Part shown: positions 19,069 through 28,399 of the stretch, one piece after another | Numbering within the stretch: position 1 is the first letter of the stretch | Layout: each line of letters begins with the position of its first letter | Assembly (NCBI GenBank): GCA_003427395.1 | Contig: BFEA01000009.1 | Location: forward strand, 5,406,271 to 5,436,017 | DNA length: 29,747 bases | Direction of reading: 5' to 3' | From: Chara braunii | Lineage: Eukaryota; Streptophyta; Charophyceae; Charales; Characeae | Notes under the pieces: generated by a model | What the model was told of the DNA's origin: nothing | Databases searched by the model: none | The model's input: the letters and a program-made list of their open reading frames with translations, nothing else | Made by a program: the position numbers and the translations under genes

Positions 19069-19724
19069 TGCAATCAGACTCGACTTCTTCACACTTGTCA
19101 TGCATGCAAACAGCGAAATAGCAAACTGGCGACATGCGCCCACACATTACTGAAGATATCGTATCCAGGTAGGAGTTCTCTTCAACTGGCTATGGCGACT
19201 GAGCGCCCACACAACTCACTGTTCGCACTCTGGATCACCCTGGATGTCCCACACGCAACACTCTACACGCGACACACACACACACACACGCTACTAGAGC
19301 TATGGCAGCTATGGCTGCCACTATCCTATCGCTACACTACACTTCACTGCCCTCTTCGTCTTCGGGCGCACTGCAGACCTCCTCGCACAAGCTGCTGGGG
19401 CAGCGCTTCCGCATGGCATCTGCAGGAATGAATGAATGGCTGGACGCAACCTCTTGATTTATACTTTTGCGCTGCGTTGGTCTGCCCTGTATCCCTTGGC
19501 CCACGATGTGCACACAGTCCCAGATGGTACTTGCTGAACAGGTACCACCACTTGACCACTTGCCTCTGCTGAACACAGGCCAACTCCGAAAGGCCACTTC
19601 TAGAAGTCTCGAACTTGGCCTTTCGGTACTGTAGCAGCTACGACTTTGCCCTTTCAGGTAAGTAGCAGCTACGACCTTGACTCTTCAGGCATCCTACAGC
19701 TACGACTTCGGAAGTGTCTAGACT
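19069..19724 (-). mobile_element. LTR, minus orientation (3' LTR of the gypsy element)
   Basis: Reverse complement of 13044-13776. It keeps the TATA box (19457-19463), the hairpin arms CCGAAAGGCCA (19586-19596) and TGGCCTTTCGG (19616-19626), two GCTATGGC motifs side by side, and the 3' end TGCA (19072-19069). It has three 31 bp units instead of four, a shorter (CA)n and a deletion of about 40 bases. It lies downstream of integrase on the same strand, as a 3' LTR should. Confidence 0.9.
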
Positions 19725-19727
19725 TGT

Positions 19728-19890
19728 GAATCTGATCCCGGTTGAGTTCCAGGAAGCAGGCGAGATCAGAGGCGCACCGACTTTGCCCTTTCAGGCAAGG
19801 CCTTTCGGTACTGTAGCAGCTACGACTTTGCCCTTTTGAGGCAAACTCCCAGGTCCCGGGCGGCAATCTGTGAATCTGATCCCGGTTGAG
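19728..19890 (-). other. Scrambled integrase/LTR junction
   Basis: On the minus strand, integrase homology ends and the word CAACCGGGATCAGATTCACA appears twice (around 19871-19890 and 19729-19748). Between them lies a partial LTR piece: AAAGGGCAAAGTCGTAGCTG, CTACAGTACCGAAAGGCC, then AAAGGGCAAAGTCG. This looks like a partial LTR duplication or template switch replacing the integrase C terminus and the polypurine tract. Confidence 0.7.
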
Positions 19891-20637
19891 TCCCTCAAAC
19901 GGTCTGCGCGGTCTAAATGACTTGTGCAGTTCGTTGGGACTGCAACATGTAGACAGATGCACGCTATTATTGTACGCACTAGCTACTTTGGGCAACATCT
20001 CATTCCAGTTAATCTGATCCGGCCTAATATACATGCGCAGAACTTGTTGTAGGATCTTGTTCATTTGCTCCGTCTGACCGTTAGTCTCTGGATGACGGTC
20101 GGACGACATCAACAACTTGGATCCATACACTCCCATGAGTTCTTGCCAGTTCTGGATGGTGAAACGACTATCTCTATCACTAACTATTGACAACGGGATT
20201 CCGTTCTCACTAACCCAACAGTCAAAGAACCTTTGTATGACTAAGTCAGTACGCGCCTCTGAAGGCAAAGGAACAAAAACTGCGTACTTGCTAAAGCGGT
20301 CAACTAAGAACATGACTTGGCTCTTGCCATGCCTGCTCTTGACTTGAGTGTCCATGAAATCTATTGATACTGAGTCTCCCGGCTGATCCGGAATGGGCAA
20401 GGGTCTGAGAAGACCTAGCGGGGCGCGGGTAGAACTCTTATTACGCTGGCAGACTTCGCAACTGCGAACATACTCTACACAGTCATTCTTCATCCCTGGT
20501 CAGGTATACGCACGCATAAGATTGGCTAAAGTCTTTTGCCAACCAAAGTGACCCTCTGTGTCATGGCATTCGCCCAGAATCAGACTACGAATCTCTTCGC
20601 TATTGGGGATGCACAGGCGGTCAGACACATTAGTCTT
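19891..20637 (-). pseudogene. pol (IN): Integrase, C-terminally truncated
   Basis: Integrase inserts the element cDNA into host DNA. The N-terminal HHCC zinc finger is present, with His in ECHDTEGHFGW and Cys in SCEVCQ. The finger is broken by TGA at 20500-20502 exactly where the usual WPGM motif has Trp (TGG to TGA). Downstream the core is intact. Counting from the Met after that stop (20493), D45 in SIDFMD, D106 in IVSDRDSRF and E142 in NGQTEQMN form the DD35E triad with the expected 35-residue spacing. Homology stops near residue 201 (RPRRPFEG). The C-terminal GPY/F and any chromodomain are missing, replaced by LTR-derived sequence in which the frame stays open to 19669 by chance. It is in frame with RNase H, from which a TAG at 20638-20640 separates it. 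Confidence 0.93.
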
Positions 20638-21735
20638 CTAAAAAAGCAACCCTTCGGTAGTGCGGTAATTCGGTTCAGTCTCTGGGGCCTCCTTGACTTT
20701 CTTAAGGAGCTCACTATAGATAGGGTCCTGCGCGTAAGCTTCTCTAACCCTCTGCTGCAGGTCCTTCCCTATATCGAGGTAATGTACTATTGCCCCAAAG
20801 TAATCCGCTCTCCTACTCAGAGCATCCGCGACTACGTTGTACTTCCCTTTGACAGGCTTGAGTTCAAAGTCATACTGATCTATCTCTGCGGCCCACCTAG
20901 TAAGCTTAGGTGTCATCTTGGCTTGCGTCTTTAACCATCGTAATGGCTCATGGTCAGAATAGACTTTGAAGTGTCTCCCAAGCAAGTAGTGCTTCCAGTG
21001 GTCTAAGGCTTGCCTGAGAGCATATAGTTCCCTTTCATAGGTAGATGTCGCGACCTTCTCTGAAGGCATCCTGGCGGACATGAACTCTATGGGTCTATAG
21101 CCATCGCCATCGTCTTGCTGTAACACTGCGCCTATGCCGTAGTGGCTAGCATCCGTAGTAACGACAAAAGGCAAGGACGGATCGACGAACTTAAGGACCG
21201 GATACTCTATCAATGCCTGCTTTAGCTTCTTCATGGCAGACGTGCAGTCCTTGTCCCACTTCCAGATTGTCTCTTTTCTCAGCAATCTGCGAAGGGGCNC
21301 ANCGATGGTGGAGAAGTTCCTCACGAACTTCCTATAGTAGTTAGCTAGGCCCAGGAACGAGCGCAACTCTGTCAGCGTACGTGGTGTGGGCCAATCTCTA
21401 ATCGTTGCGATCTTGCTATCTTCTGGCTTAACGTCGTCTCCGTCTAAGACGTGGCCTAGGTACAAAACTTGGGTCTTTGCCCAATCGCACTTCTTTGCAT
21501 TGATCTTGAAGTTAGCTTCCCTCAACTTCTCCAAGACCTGCCTGAGATGCCCCTGATGCTCTTCGAGGGTCCTGCTAAACACTAGAATGTCATCTAGATA
21601 AACTACAACAAACCTGTCTAACCACGACCTAAACAAATCGTTCATACAGCGTTGGAACGTAGCTGGCGCATTGGTTAGTCCAAAGGGCATCACTATGAAC
21701 TCGTAGTGCCCATATCTAGTCCGGAAGGCCGTCTT
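20638..21735 (-). pseudogene. pol (RT-RH): Reverse transcriptase (second half) and RNase H
   Basis: The frame continues directly from the upstream RT half after the TAG at 21736-21738. Counting from the Met of MMPFGLTNAPATFQ (21693), the catalytic YLDD is at 32-35, the thumb motif YLGHVL at 78-83 and RSFLGLANYYRKF at 111-123. RNase H follows with D181 (TTDASHYGIGAVL), E222 (YERELYALRQAL), D247 (VYSDHEPL) and D290 (NVVADALSRR), the complete active set. Two ambiguous bases at 21299 and 21302 fall at residues 131-132. The part ends NYRTTEGLLF and a TAG at 20638-20640, just before integrase. Apart from the stops this is typical for a Ty3/gypsy Pol in length and motif order. Confidence 0.95.
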
Positions 21736-22985
21736 CTACTGATCATCAGGATGTACCTCTATCTGATGATATCCGGACTTCAAATCTATCTTGGAGAAAT
21801 ACTTCGCCCCCTGCACTCGATCTAAGAGATCGTCTATCCTAGGCAGTGGCTCAGCATTCTTCACTGTAATGACATTCAGACCCCTATAGTCTATACACAT
21901 CCTTAGCTCTCCCTCTTTCTTAGGTACAAAGAGAACAGGGGCTCCAAAAGGAGACGAACTGGGCCTAATCCAACCCTTTTCAAGGAGCTCGTCCAACTGT
22001 TTCCGCAGCTCCTCTAACTCCCGCGGGGACATCCTATACACCGCACCCTTAGGAGTTATACTGCCAGGCTCTATCTCAATACGGTGCTGGATGGGCCGCG
22101 ACACCGTGCCTGTCGGCGGCTTAGTCAAATCCTTAAACTCTTCCAGCAGCTTGGCAATCGCGGGGTCCATCGGCTTCTCCTCCGTAGGCTCAGTCACTGG
22201 CCTAACATAGGCAACAAAGACCTGTTCCTCCAATCCCTCCTTCTTCACTAGTCTGGCGAACGCGGGGGCACTAAGGCAGCAGTGCGCCAAGGAATTCTCT
22301 ACCCCTGACACATGGAACAGGCGGGCAGTCTTGGCCTCGCCTGACGAACTAGGGAGCCTACACTCATGCTCCTTCAAATGGAGCGTGGCCCCGACTGCCT
22401 CTCCCCAATCCATTCCCAGGACAATGTCAAATGGGAGGCTGTCCTCAACGAGGAGAGTCAGGGAGTGGAGGACCTTCTCCACTTTCCCATCTTTCTCTAG
22501 GCGGAAATACGCCTGGACTCCCTCTACGTAATCCTCTACAATCATAGTACGATTGTCCGCGAGGATACTAACTATGGGGTCTGTCAGTTTCTGGACTTTA
22601 AGTCCCAGCCTCAACTTCTGCAGCGCTTTCCTACTAATATAGCTGCGAGTGGCCCTTGAGTCTACTAGGGCCCGTACTCTACTTCTAAAAATCTCTGTAT
22701 CTAGTAATATAAACTGCCCTTTGTTCTCCTTCTTCATCTTGGCCCAGGCGGGCATCCTCTCCTTCAACTCTTCGGCCACGCCTGTGAGGGAGGTGTCTAG
22801 CAAAACTCTAACACAAGCAGTTTCAAGACAGCTGTCTAGACACCGGCCTGCAACCTCTGCCGTAGGCACATGTGGTGTGCGAGTCTCCTGCCGGCTAGCG
22901 CTATTTTCCCCACATGGCCTAGTGGTAGGGGCAGTTGCTACCCCTACTGGCGGCTGCCTTTTGGCCCTTGGGCAGCCGTTCAGGT
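21736..22985 (-). pseudogene. pol (PR-RT): Protease and reverse transcriptase (first half)
   Basis: The open frame shifts relative to Gag near 22985 and runs to TAG at 21736-21738. It has no start of its own; it was fused to Gag. Counting from the Val codon at 22869, the aspartic protease active site is [12 protein letters not shown] (67-78), where the family has Asp-Ser/Thr-Gly-Ala. Gly is Arg here (AGG), so the enzyme should be inactive. FDIVLGMDW (147-155) is the second conserved hydrophobic protease motif. RT begins with QHRIEIEPG (261-269), [16 protein letters not shown] (300-315), [11 protein letters not shown] (322-332) and [14 protein letters not shown] (359-372) with catalytic D362. 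The frame stops at HPDDQ, where KTAF, the next RT motif, follows the TAG without a frame change. Confidence 0.93.
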
Positions 22986-24431
22986 ATCTCTATACTTAAA
23001 ACAGTATTTGATGATATGGCCCGGGTCACCGCAGAAGATGCACTGGCCCCGGTCCAATCGTTGTTGCCATAAAGNCTGGTCCAGACCCAAAGATTCCCAA
23101 GGCCTACCCTGCGGTAGCCCTGGGTGCCATCCTCCTACTCTATAGGGAGACCTNTTCCTAGGACNGTTTTGCGGGGGACCTTGACCCCTTCCTCCCGCTT
23201 GGCGGTTTCCTCCTCTGCCGCCAACCCCCTAATCGCCCTGAAACCGGCTCCCTGAGGCCTGGCCCCCTTGGCCCTGGCCTCTTCCTCCTTGCGGCCTCCC
23301 TCCAGCCGCGACAGCAGCGTAGGATCTCCCCTGGCCCACACCGCTGTCCGCCTCCTCTAGCCCCGACTCAATCTGATCGTAGGGTATCTCATCCACACTA
23401 CCCTCATCTAAAGTCAGGACAAGGTTATCCTTGGTCTTTACCTGCCCTGAGATAGTGCGGCCTTTCAATTGCTTTCCCTTGTCCAAATCCTTATGCCAAA
23501 AGGTGGACAGGGACACTGACTTCGCTTCAAAAGCCACCATCTCACGACTAAGGGAATCGTAAGTGGTGGCAGGGTCTTCGCTCTTCGCGAAGAACTGCCC
23601 CCGAAAGGCTTCGGGCATAGCCCGGTAAAAGAGGTTGACCAACTGGCCCTCTGTGACCCCATGGTCAGGGACNGCCACCAACTCATCCATTGTACCCTTG
23701 AGTGCCCTGACACTCTTCCATTTACGAGAATGGATGGTTTGGAGCTTATCTGAGGCCTTGACACTGCGAGCGACATCTGCAAATCGCTCGCGCAGCAACT
23801 TCAGGAATTCGGTGAGGGACGTAAATGAGGAGTACGCAACGGGATCATCACTACAGTTGGCAGCACGAACTAGGGACCTTGCAAAACTGGCGGCCTCATC
23901 TCTCAGCGTGTGGATAGCAATTTGGACTTGCTGATCTGGGGAGACCTGTTGCAAGTGCACATAGGTCTTAACGTTGGCCTCCCAATTGTCAAAGTTTTCC
24001 TCCCTCTTCCCACTGTAGGAATCGGGGAACTTGACTTTGACAGGCTCTCGGCGAGGAGGACGTGCTTCCTTCTCCTTGGGAGCTGCCGCCTTGACGCCTT
24101 CAATGGCGCCAGTGCAGAACGGCTCAGTCTTGTCGAGGCGGTGACCCACCTCGGCTCCAACGGCGCCTACCAGCTCACGAGCAAAGTCTCGAAAGCCCAA
24201 CCGTATCGAGCGCACAGCTATGTTCTGACTTCTGCTAAAGTCATATTGGTCTGCCTGAACCTGTGCCAGGCATGCGACGCTCCGAGCTATGACTCACATC
24301 TGACTCGGGAGATCGGGTTGGGCGGCTAATTGCGCCTCTATCTCCTTCACTTCTTCTGAGGCTTCTGCCGCCTCCATTGCCTTGTCAATTCTCCTCTTCT
24401 TCTCCCTCATCACCGCTAATTTCCATTCCAT
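22980..24431 (-). pseudogene. gag: Gag (second part: capsid and nucleocapsid)
   Basis: One frame runs from about 24445 to TGA at 22980-22982 with two internal stops. The first 45 residues from the ATG at 24431 are a charged helix (MEWKLAVMREKKRRID) and end at TGA 24294-24296. Next come VIARSVACLAQVQADQY and the capsid-like region with PVKVKFPDSYSGKREENFDN, HLQQVSP and a LLRERF motif, resembling retrotransposon Gag/UBN-type capsids. A Gly/Arg/Gln-rich tail (GGRPQGGRGQGQGGQ) precedes TAG 23229-23231. Beyond that stop the same frame continues basic and Gly-rich and reaches a CCHC zinc knuckle CIFCGDPGHIIKYC at 23042-23001, a perfect C-x2-C-x4-H-x4-C. The knuckle would bind element RNA. One missing base near 22985 then shifts into the protease frame, so Gag and Pol were probably one reading frame. 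The usual head (before MEWKL) is absent here. Confidence 0.9.
23001..23042 (-). other. CCHC zinc knuckle coding segment
   Basis: Fourteen codons with Cys, Cys, His and Cys at the exact nucleocapsid spacing. It lies in the Gag frame but beyond the internal stop at 23229-23231 and is easy to miss because the surrounding open frame is short. Confidence 0.9.
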
Positions 24432-24445
24432 CCGTTCGTTGATAA

Positions 24446-25560
24446 ACTCTTATGGGAAAATCTGTCAATGACATGAATTTATCTCAGCTAGACTACCGCG
24501 TAAGCAGCAAAGGGTGTGCTTATCCGCCAGAGAGAAAATGCAAGGACTAAGAGTAGGGGAAATATGAGTTCCCGAAGACAACTTAGGATATAGGTAAGAG
24601 ACTCCTTGAACAAAAAGAGGAAAGGGTGACTGACGACTTAGGGTAGGTAAAAACTAGGGGTTAGACTTTGGGATGTTGATCCCAAAGCTCACAGACCAGA
24701 TCTAAGGGCTTGACCCTTAGATATCTACATGTGGGAAATCGAGTGGGGGAGTTGAATATTTTTGTTTACTTGTGTGTGTGCAGGTCCCTGTTTTGATCTA
24801 CCGCAATTGAAGGAGAAGTCTTACAAAGAGGACTCAACTTTTCTGTTATCTCTCGATAACAGGTCGGTCGTTGTCGATTCAACTTTTCCCCCTTGACTTA
24901 ATACCCACGTCTAAAGCCAAACCTTGTGGTCAGTAAAACTGTCATCTCTGGTCATTGCCTAAATGGTCCTGGTCACTCTCAAGGGTCTTTTGAAGAAATG
25001 AGAGGGGGTTGGGCTTATGTCTCAGGAAAGATAGAGCTGTCATACATGGTTTGGGGAGTGAGGGACAATGCCAATGGTTGATGGTTGACGTTGTTAGTGG
25101 ATGACATGTGAACTGTCTTTGCATTATTCTGTGCAGGTCTACCTTGTGCATGGTTTGGATTGAACTGGGATTGACCTCGTGAAGAGTTTTGGACACACAA
25201 CAATTGTGAGAGTGGGAAGGGTTCCCAGCGGTAATACCTCCATATTCATTATCAGTCCTATATAACTTCTATACTATCTAATGCTCAGTCGTATGTTAAG
25301 TAGAATAAAATGTCATAGGTAGTAAAATGGTTTGATTGATACTTCTATCGTAGTGGTTAGAAGAATAATATGTTTTGGCAGTAGAAGCGGAAATAGACGG
25401 CCTTCTAAGAGTTCGACATGAATATACAAAAGTCCAGGATAGGGAAATCACATCGTGAACCTGACTTGACTTACGGGTCAGTCATAGACGTCTTACCACG
25501 TGTACCTCGTGTTATGCTACATCGATCAAGAAAACGCCCTCGACCGACCTACCTCTACAA
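24446..25560. other. No gene; three perfect hairpins at 24666-24862
   Basis: Flank beyond the truncated Gag end. No credible frame is present. CTTTGGGAT/ATCCCAAAG (24666-24687, loop GTTG), ATCTAAGGG/CCCTTAGAT (24700-24722, loop CTTGA) and CTGTTATC/GATAACAG (24843-24862, loop TCTC) are perfect stem-loops. A smaller CACAACAATTGTG lies at 25196-25208. Confidence 0.7.
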
Positions 25561-25813
25561 AAGGCATGTAAAAGCCTTCGCATGTGGGCCGGTGGCTCAG
25601 CAGGGATACGCCTACCTAAGGGTGGTGACAACCCCTAGATAGAGGTAAGTTGTACCTCGCGACGTCCCGACCTGTCGCAGGGCGTCGTGAGAGGTATAGC
25701 ACGCTCGCACGGTCGGAATGGTGACTAATTATTTTCAATTGAAACATCCTGCGTGACACGACCGTGAGGTTCAACGCTCCCCATCCAGACGAGGGACCGC
25801 CATGTGCGACACG
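25561..25813 (+). repeat. Dispersed repeat R2, plus copy
   Basis: Matches 27882-28130 in inverted orientation. Shared words are AAGCCTTCGCATGTGG, AGCAGGGATACGCCTACCTA, GGTGACAAC, GGAGGTAAG-like, CCTCGCG, GAGAGGTA and CATCCTGCGTGACACGACCG. TGGCTCAGCAGG at 25591-25602 is A-box-like, but no B box is found. It carries a hairpin near 25655-25695. Confidence 0.75.
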
Positions 25814-27561
25814 TGGCGCCGTTGCCGGGGATCTTCGGTTGCCTGCCGGGGTCCTATGTGAACGGATTTGGGTCTTGTTAAATTGAAGCCCTAGCAAAAC
25901 GACAAAATAGAAGATAGGATAGTATACGATTTTTATTTAGAGGGTAAGAGGACTACTGAGGTTAATTGTCGATCTATTGATATGAGCATTTGTCAAGGGT
26001 TGTTTTCATGAGATAGGACAAGTACAAGTTGTACGTATATAGCCGGTTAGTCCGCCTTTTATCATTTTCCCGAAGCAATAATTACTCCTGTATCTGATTA
26101 AGGTGACATATACGGTAGCGACCAAGGATTGTGGAAACTTTTAAGAACAAGTTGGTAGGAATAGCAGAAGAATCCATCAACATTATAGGATTTCGCCAGA
26201 CTCGTTGAATTTGTATGGGAAATGTTTTTTTTTTACAGTATTCTCTTCTAATTGTAACGCTTTCCGACCCGACAACAACCGTGTATATGTCTGAAGCCTT
26301 CATTCTTTTGTAAAAAACTGCGATATAAGTATAAAAAAACTCGACACTACTTTAGGTGTCTCATCCCTCCACTGATGCCGTATGGGGGCAGAAACTAGAA
26401 GAGGGAGAGGTGGTCGGTAGGGAAAGGCCGCAGAGAGACTTATTGATTTAACAAGGGAAAGAGAAGAGCGAGAGGAAGAAAATGAGGAAGAGGAAAAGTG
26501 AGAGAGAATGAGATTGAGGCGACATCAGGAAGATCTACGCAAGCGAACGCCATCTCCTGGAAAGATGGCATACTACTCTTATAAGTACGAACAACGTTAC
26601 GGCTCCCCCCGCCACGCTTTGAGCCACTCTCCCGTACTTTTCCTTCGCCCTTTTCTTCTATGGCACGATAACTTCAACGGTCGATTGTTCTTCCCCAACC
26701 GTCTCGGCCTGCTCTTCCGCCCCCGCCGCCGAATGTACCTAATCCACCCGTGGTATCTCAGAACGCGCCAACAAATCATAGGTTATGCATCACCTTAGCA
26801 TTATTCTTCCTATGCCAGGTAGAGTTATGCGGGTTAATTTCATACCTACTATACAAAGAGATTATTTGAGGAATGCTTCGAAAGGGGTGGAATAGATCAA
26901 GATAAAGCCAAAACTTTCCCCCGTTCTTATTAAGGACTATATTTGAAGATATCCATCGGAGATGGTGAAGGAAAAGGAATCCAAACTGATGAGAAGTGAT
27001 AACGCGCTATTCGGACCTTCATAGCCCTTGCCTAACTCATACTAGACTTATCAGTCAAATAAGCAAAAATATCAGCGATGAACTAAAGAGTCGGGAGATA
27101 TACCTAAGAATACAGGAGAAAATATAGTATTGATAATTTTTTTTATTATTAATGACTGATATTAGCGTGAGTCAGATTACTCCTGAGTAGGGATACCAGA
27201 ATTCGGTACATTAAATGGTTGTTCCTGTCTGCCTTTTGTATAAACAGGTCACTAAAGAGGTCGCCCGAATTCGATCAAGATGCCTTACGCAGAGCAGGTT
27301 TCCAGGGTCGAGGCACCAGTTAGGAACAGTGATGGGCTATAAATGACGCTGTTAAAGGGGAGAGGCAAAGCGAAACTTTGCGAGTCATAGTGGGGCAACT
27401 CGTTGGGAAATGAGGCATTTATGTGGGTAGAGACGAGTTGGGATACGATAGAAGAATGCCATAGTGTGAGAGTCATCCTCTACCTTTCTACCCGTCTCTG
27501 GCATGGCCATGAAATGGATCTCAGTCAAGAAGAGGAATAATATCTACTACAACTTACAGGG
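25814..27561. other. AT-rich stretch, no supported gene
   Basis: The best frame is 96 codons on the plus strand (26508-26798), Arg- and Tyr-rich (KMAYYSYKYEQRYGSPRH), with no upstream or downstream continuation and no recognised family. An Arg-rich minus frame lies opposite. It might be an isolated exon; I give that about one chance in six. The rest shows nothing I can name. Confidence 0.4.
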
Positions 27562-28002
27562 ATGGCAGAAGCGACACTCAACGTCTAGAGCCGAGAGGTT
27601 CGATGGCAAGAAGCAAAAGAAGTTAGAAAGGAAGTGAAAATGCGTTCAGCCGAAGACTTTGTTCTTCCGATCCGCTACATTAAAACCACACTCCCTGATT
27701 TTATTATTAATGAGGCGTTTAATCGTCAAGCAAGAGTAGAGTTGGCCGCTGAAGCCGCACTGAGAGTACCTAATAGAGGATACGACTTCTCCACCCCTCA
27801 TATGATCTACTGCTTATACCTCGAGATGGGCCCCGAACTAGCTGAAAATGATTTTAGTAACATTTTGTCCATCGTAGATGCAATGTCGAGCGCATCGGTC
27901 CCGCACGGGGACCCTCCCGGCCGCGTCACGCAGGATTTGGCAGAACTTGTCGCGGAGAGCGTTTGCCGCTCCGACCGAGTGCGCCAACCGTACCTCTCGT
28001 GA
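27562..28002 (+). pseudogene. Unrecognised protein-like frame with one stop
   Basis: The frame begins at ATG 27562 (MAEATLNV), meets TAG at 27586-27588, then is open to TGA at 28000-28002. Residues encoded at 27634-27880 (EDFVLPIRYIKTTLPDFI, then a helix-like EAFNRQARVELAAEAALRV and STPHMIYCLYLEMGPELAEN) have balanced composition unlike the low-complexity frames elsewhere. From about 27882 on, the frame lies inside repeat R2, so its C-terminal third is probably not ancestral. I do not recognise the family. It may be a broken exon or a remnant of a mobile element. Confidence 0.35.
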
Positions 28003-28130
28003 GTGCCTACGGCAGGACAGGGTCACGCGAGGCACCGCTTACCTCCACCTGCGTGAGTTGTCACCATCCCTTAGGTGGGCGTATCCCTGCCGAGCTACTG
28101 AACCACATGCGAAAGCTTTTCGTATGCAAT
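27882..28130 (-). repeat. Dispersed repeat R2, minus copy
   Basis: Inverted partner of 25561-25813, about 2.1 kb away. Read on the minus strand it has AAAGCTTTCGCATGTGGTTC, GCAGGGATACGCCCACCTAA, GGTGACAACTC, CCTCGCGTGA, TCACGAGAGG and AATCCTGCGTGACGCGGCCG. Its hairpin arms differ from the plus copy but still pair. Confidence 0.75.
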
Positions 28131-28399
28131 TGCAGAGGTGGCCCAGCCAAGGGCGTTTCTCGTTCGCTGTAGCATAGGGGGTTACGCACGGTCGAACGCC
28201 CGAAATTCGAACCCGTACGCGAATTGACGTTCTGGGGGGCCGAGGTCCCAAACGCGACTCGGCGCCGGTCGACTAGGGCGCATCACGCACACTACGCGTA
28301 CATCGCAACACGCACATCTACCCACACATAACACACGGAGATACACAAAACAACACACGATGCCACAACACCACAATACTCCTAGTCCCTTCAGTATCC
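28131..28399. other. AC-rich non-coding stretch
   Basis: The part at 28278-28380 is rich in CACAC and ACAC words. No gene or RNA is supported. Confidence 0.5.

Larger units (their letters stand above)
19069..24445 (-). mobile_element. Ty3/gypsy retrotransposon body, 5' truncated
   Basis: The minus strand reads Gag, protease, RT, RNase H, integrase, LTR, which is the Ty3/gypsy order. The 5' LTR, leader and Gag head are missing at the 24445 end; a matching set lies on the plus strand at 13044-15750. Lesions are stops at 24294-24296, 23229-23231, 21736-21738, 20638-20640 and 20500-20502, a one-base loss near 22985, and Gly to Arg in the protease active site. It is non-autonomous. Single Ns suggest the assembler merged similar copies. 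Confidence 0.9.

Noticed and set aside
19669-19890. C-terminal part of the open integrase frame as a real domain
   Set aside because: It translates LTR-derived and shuffled sequence; integrase similarity ends near 19891.
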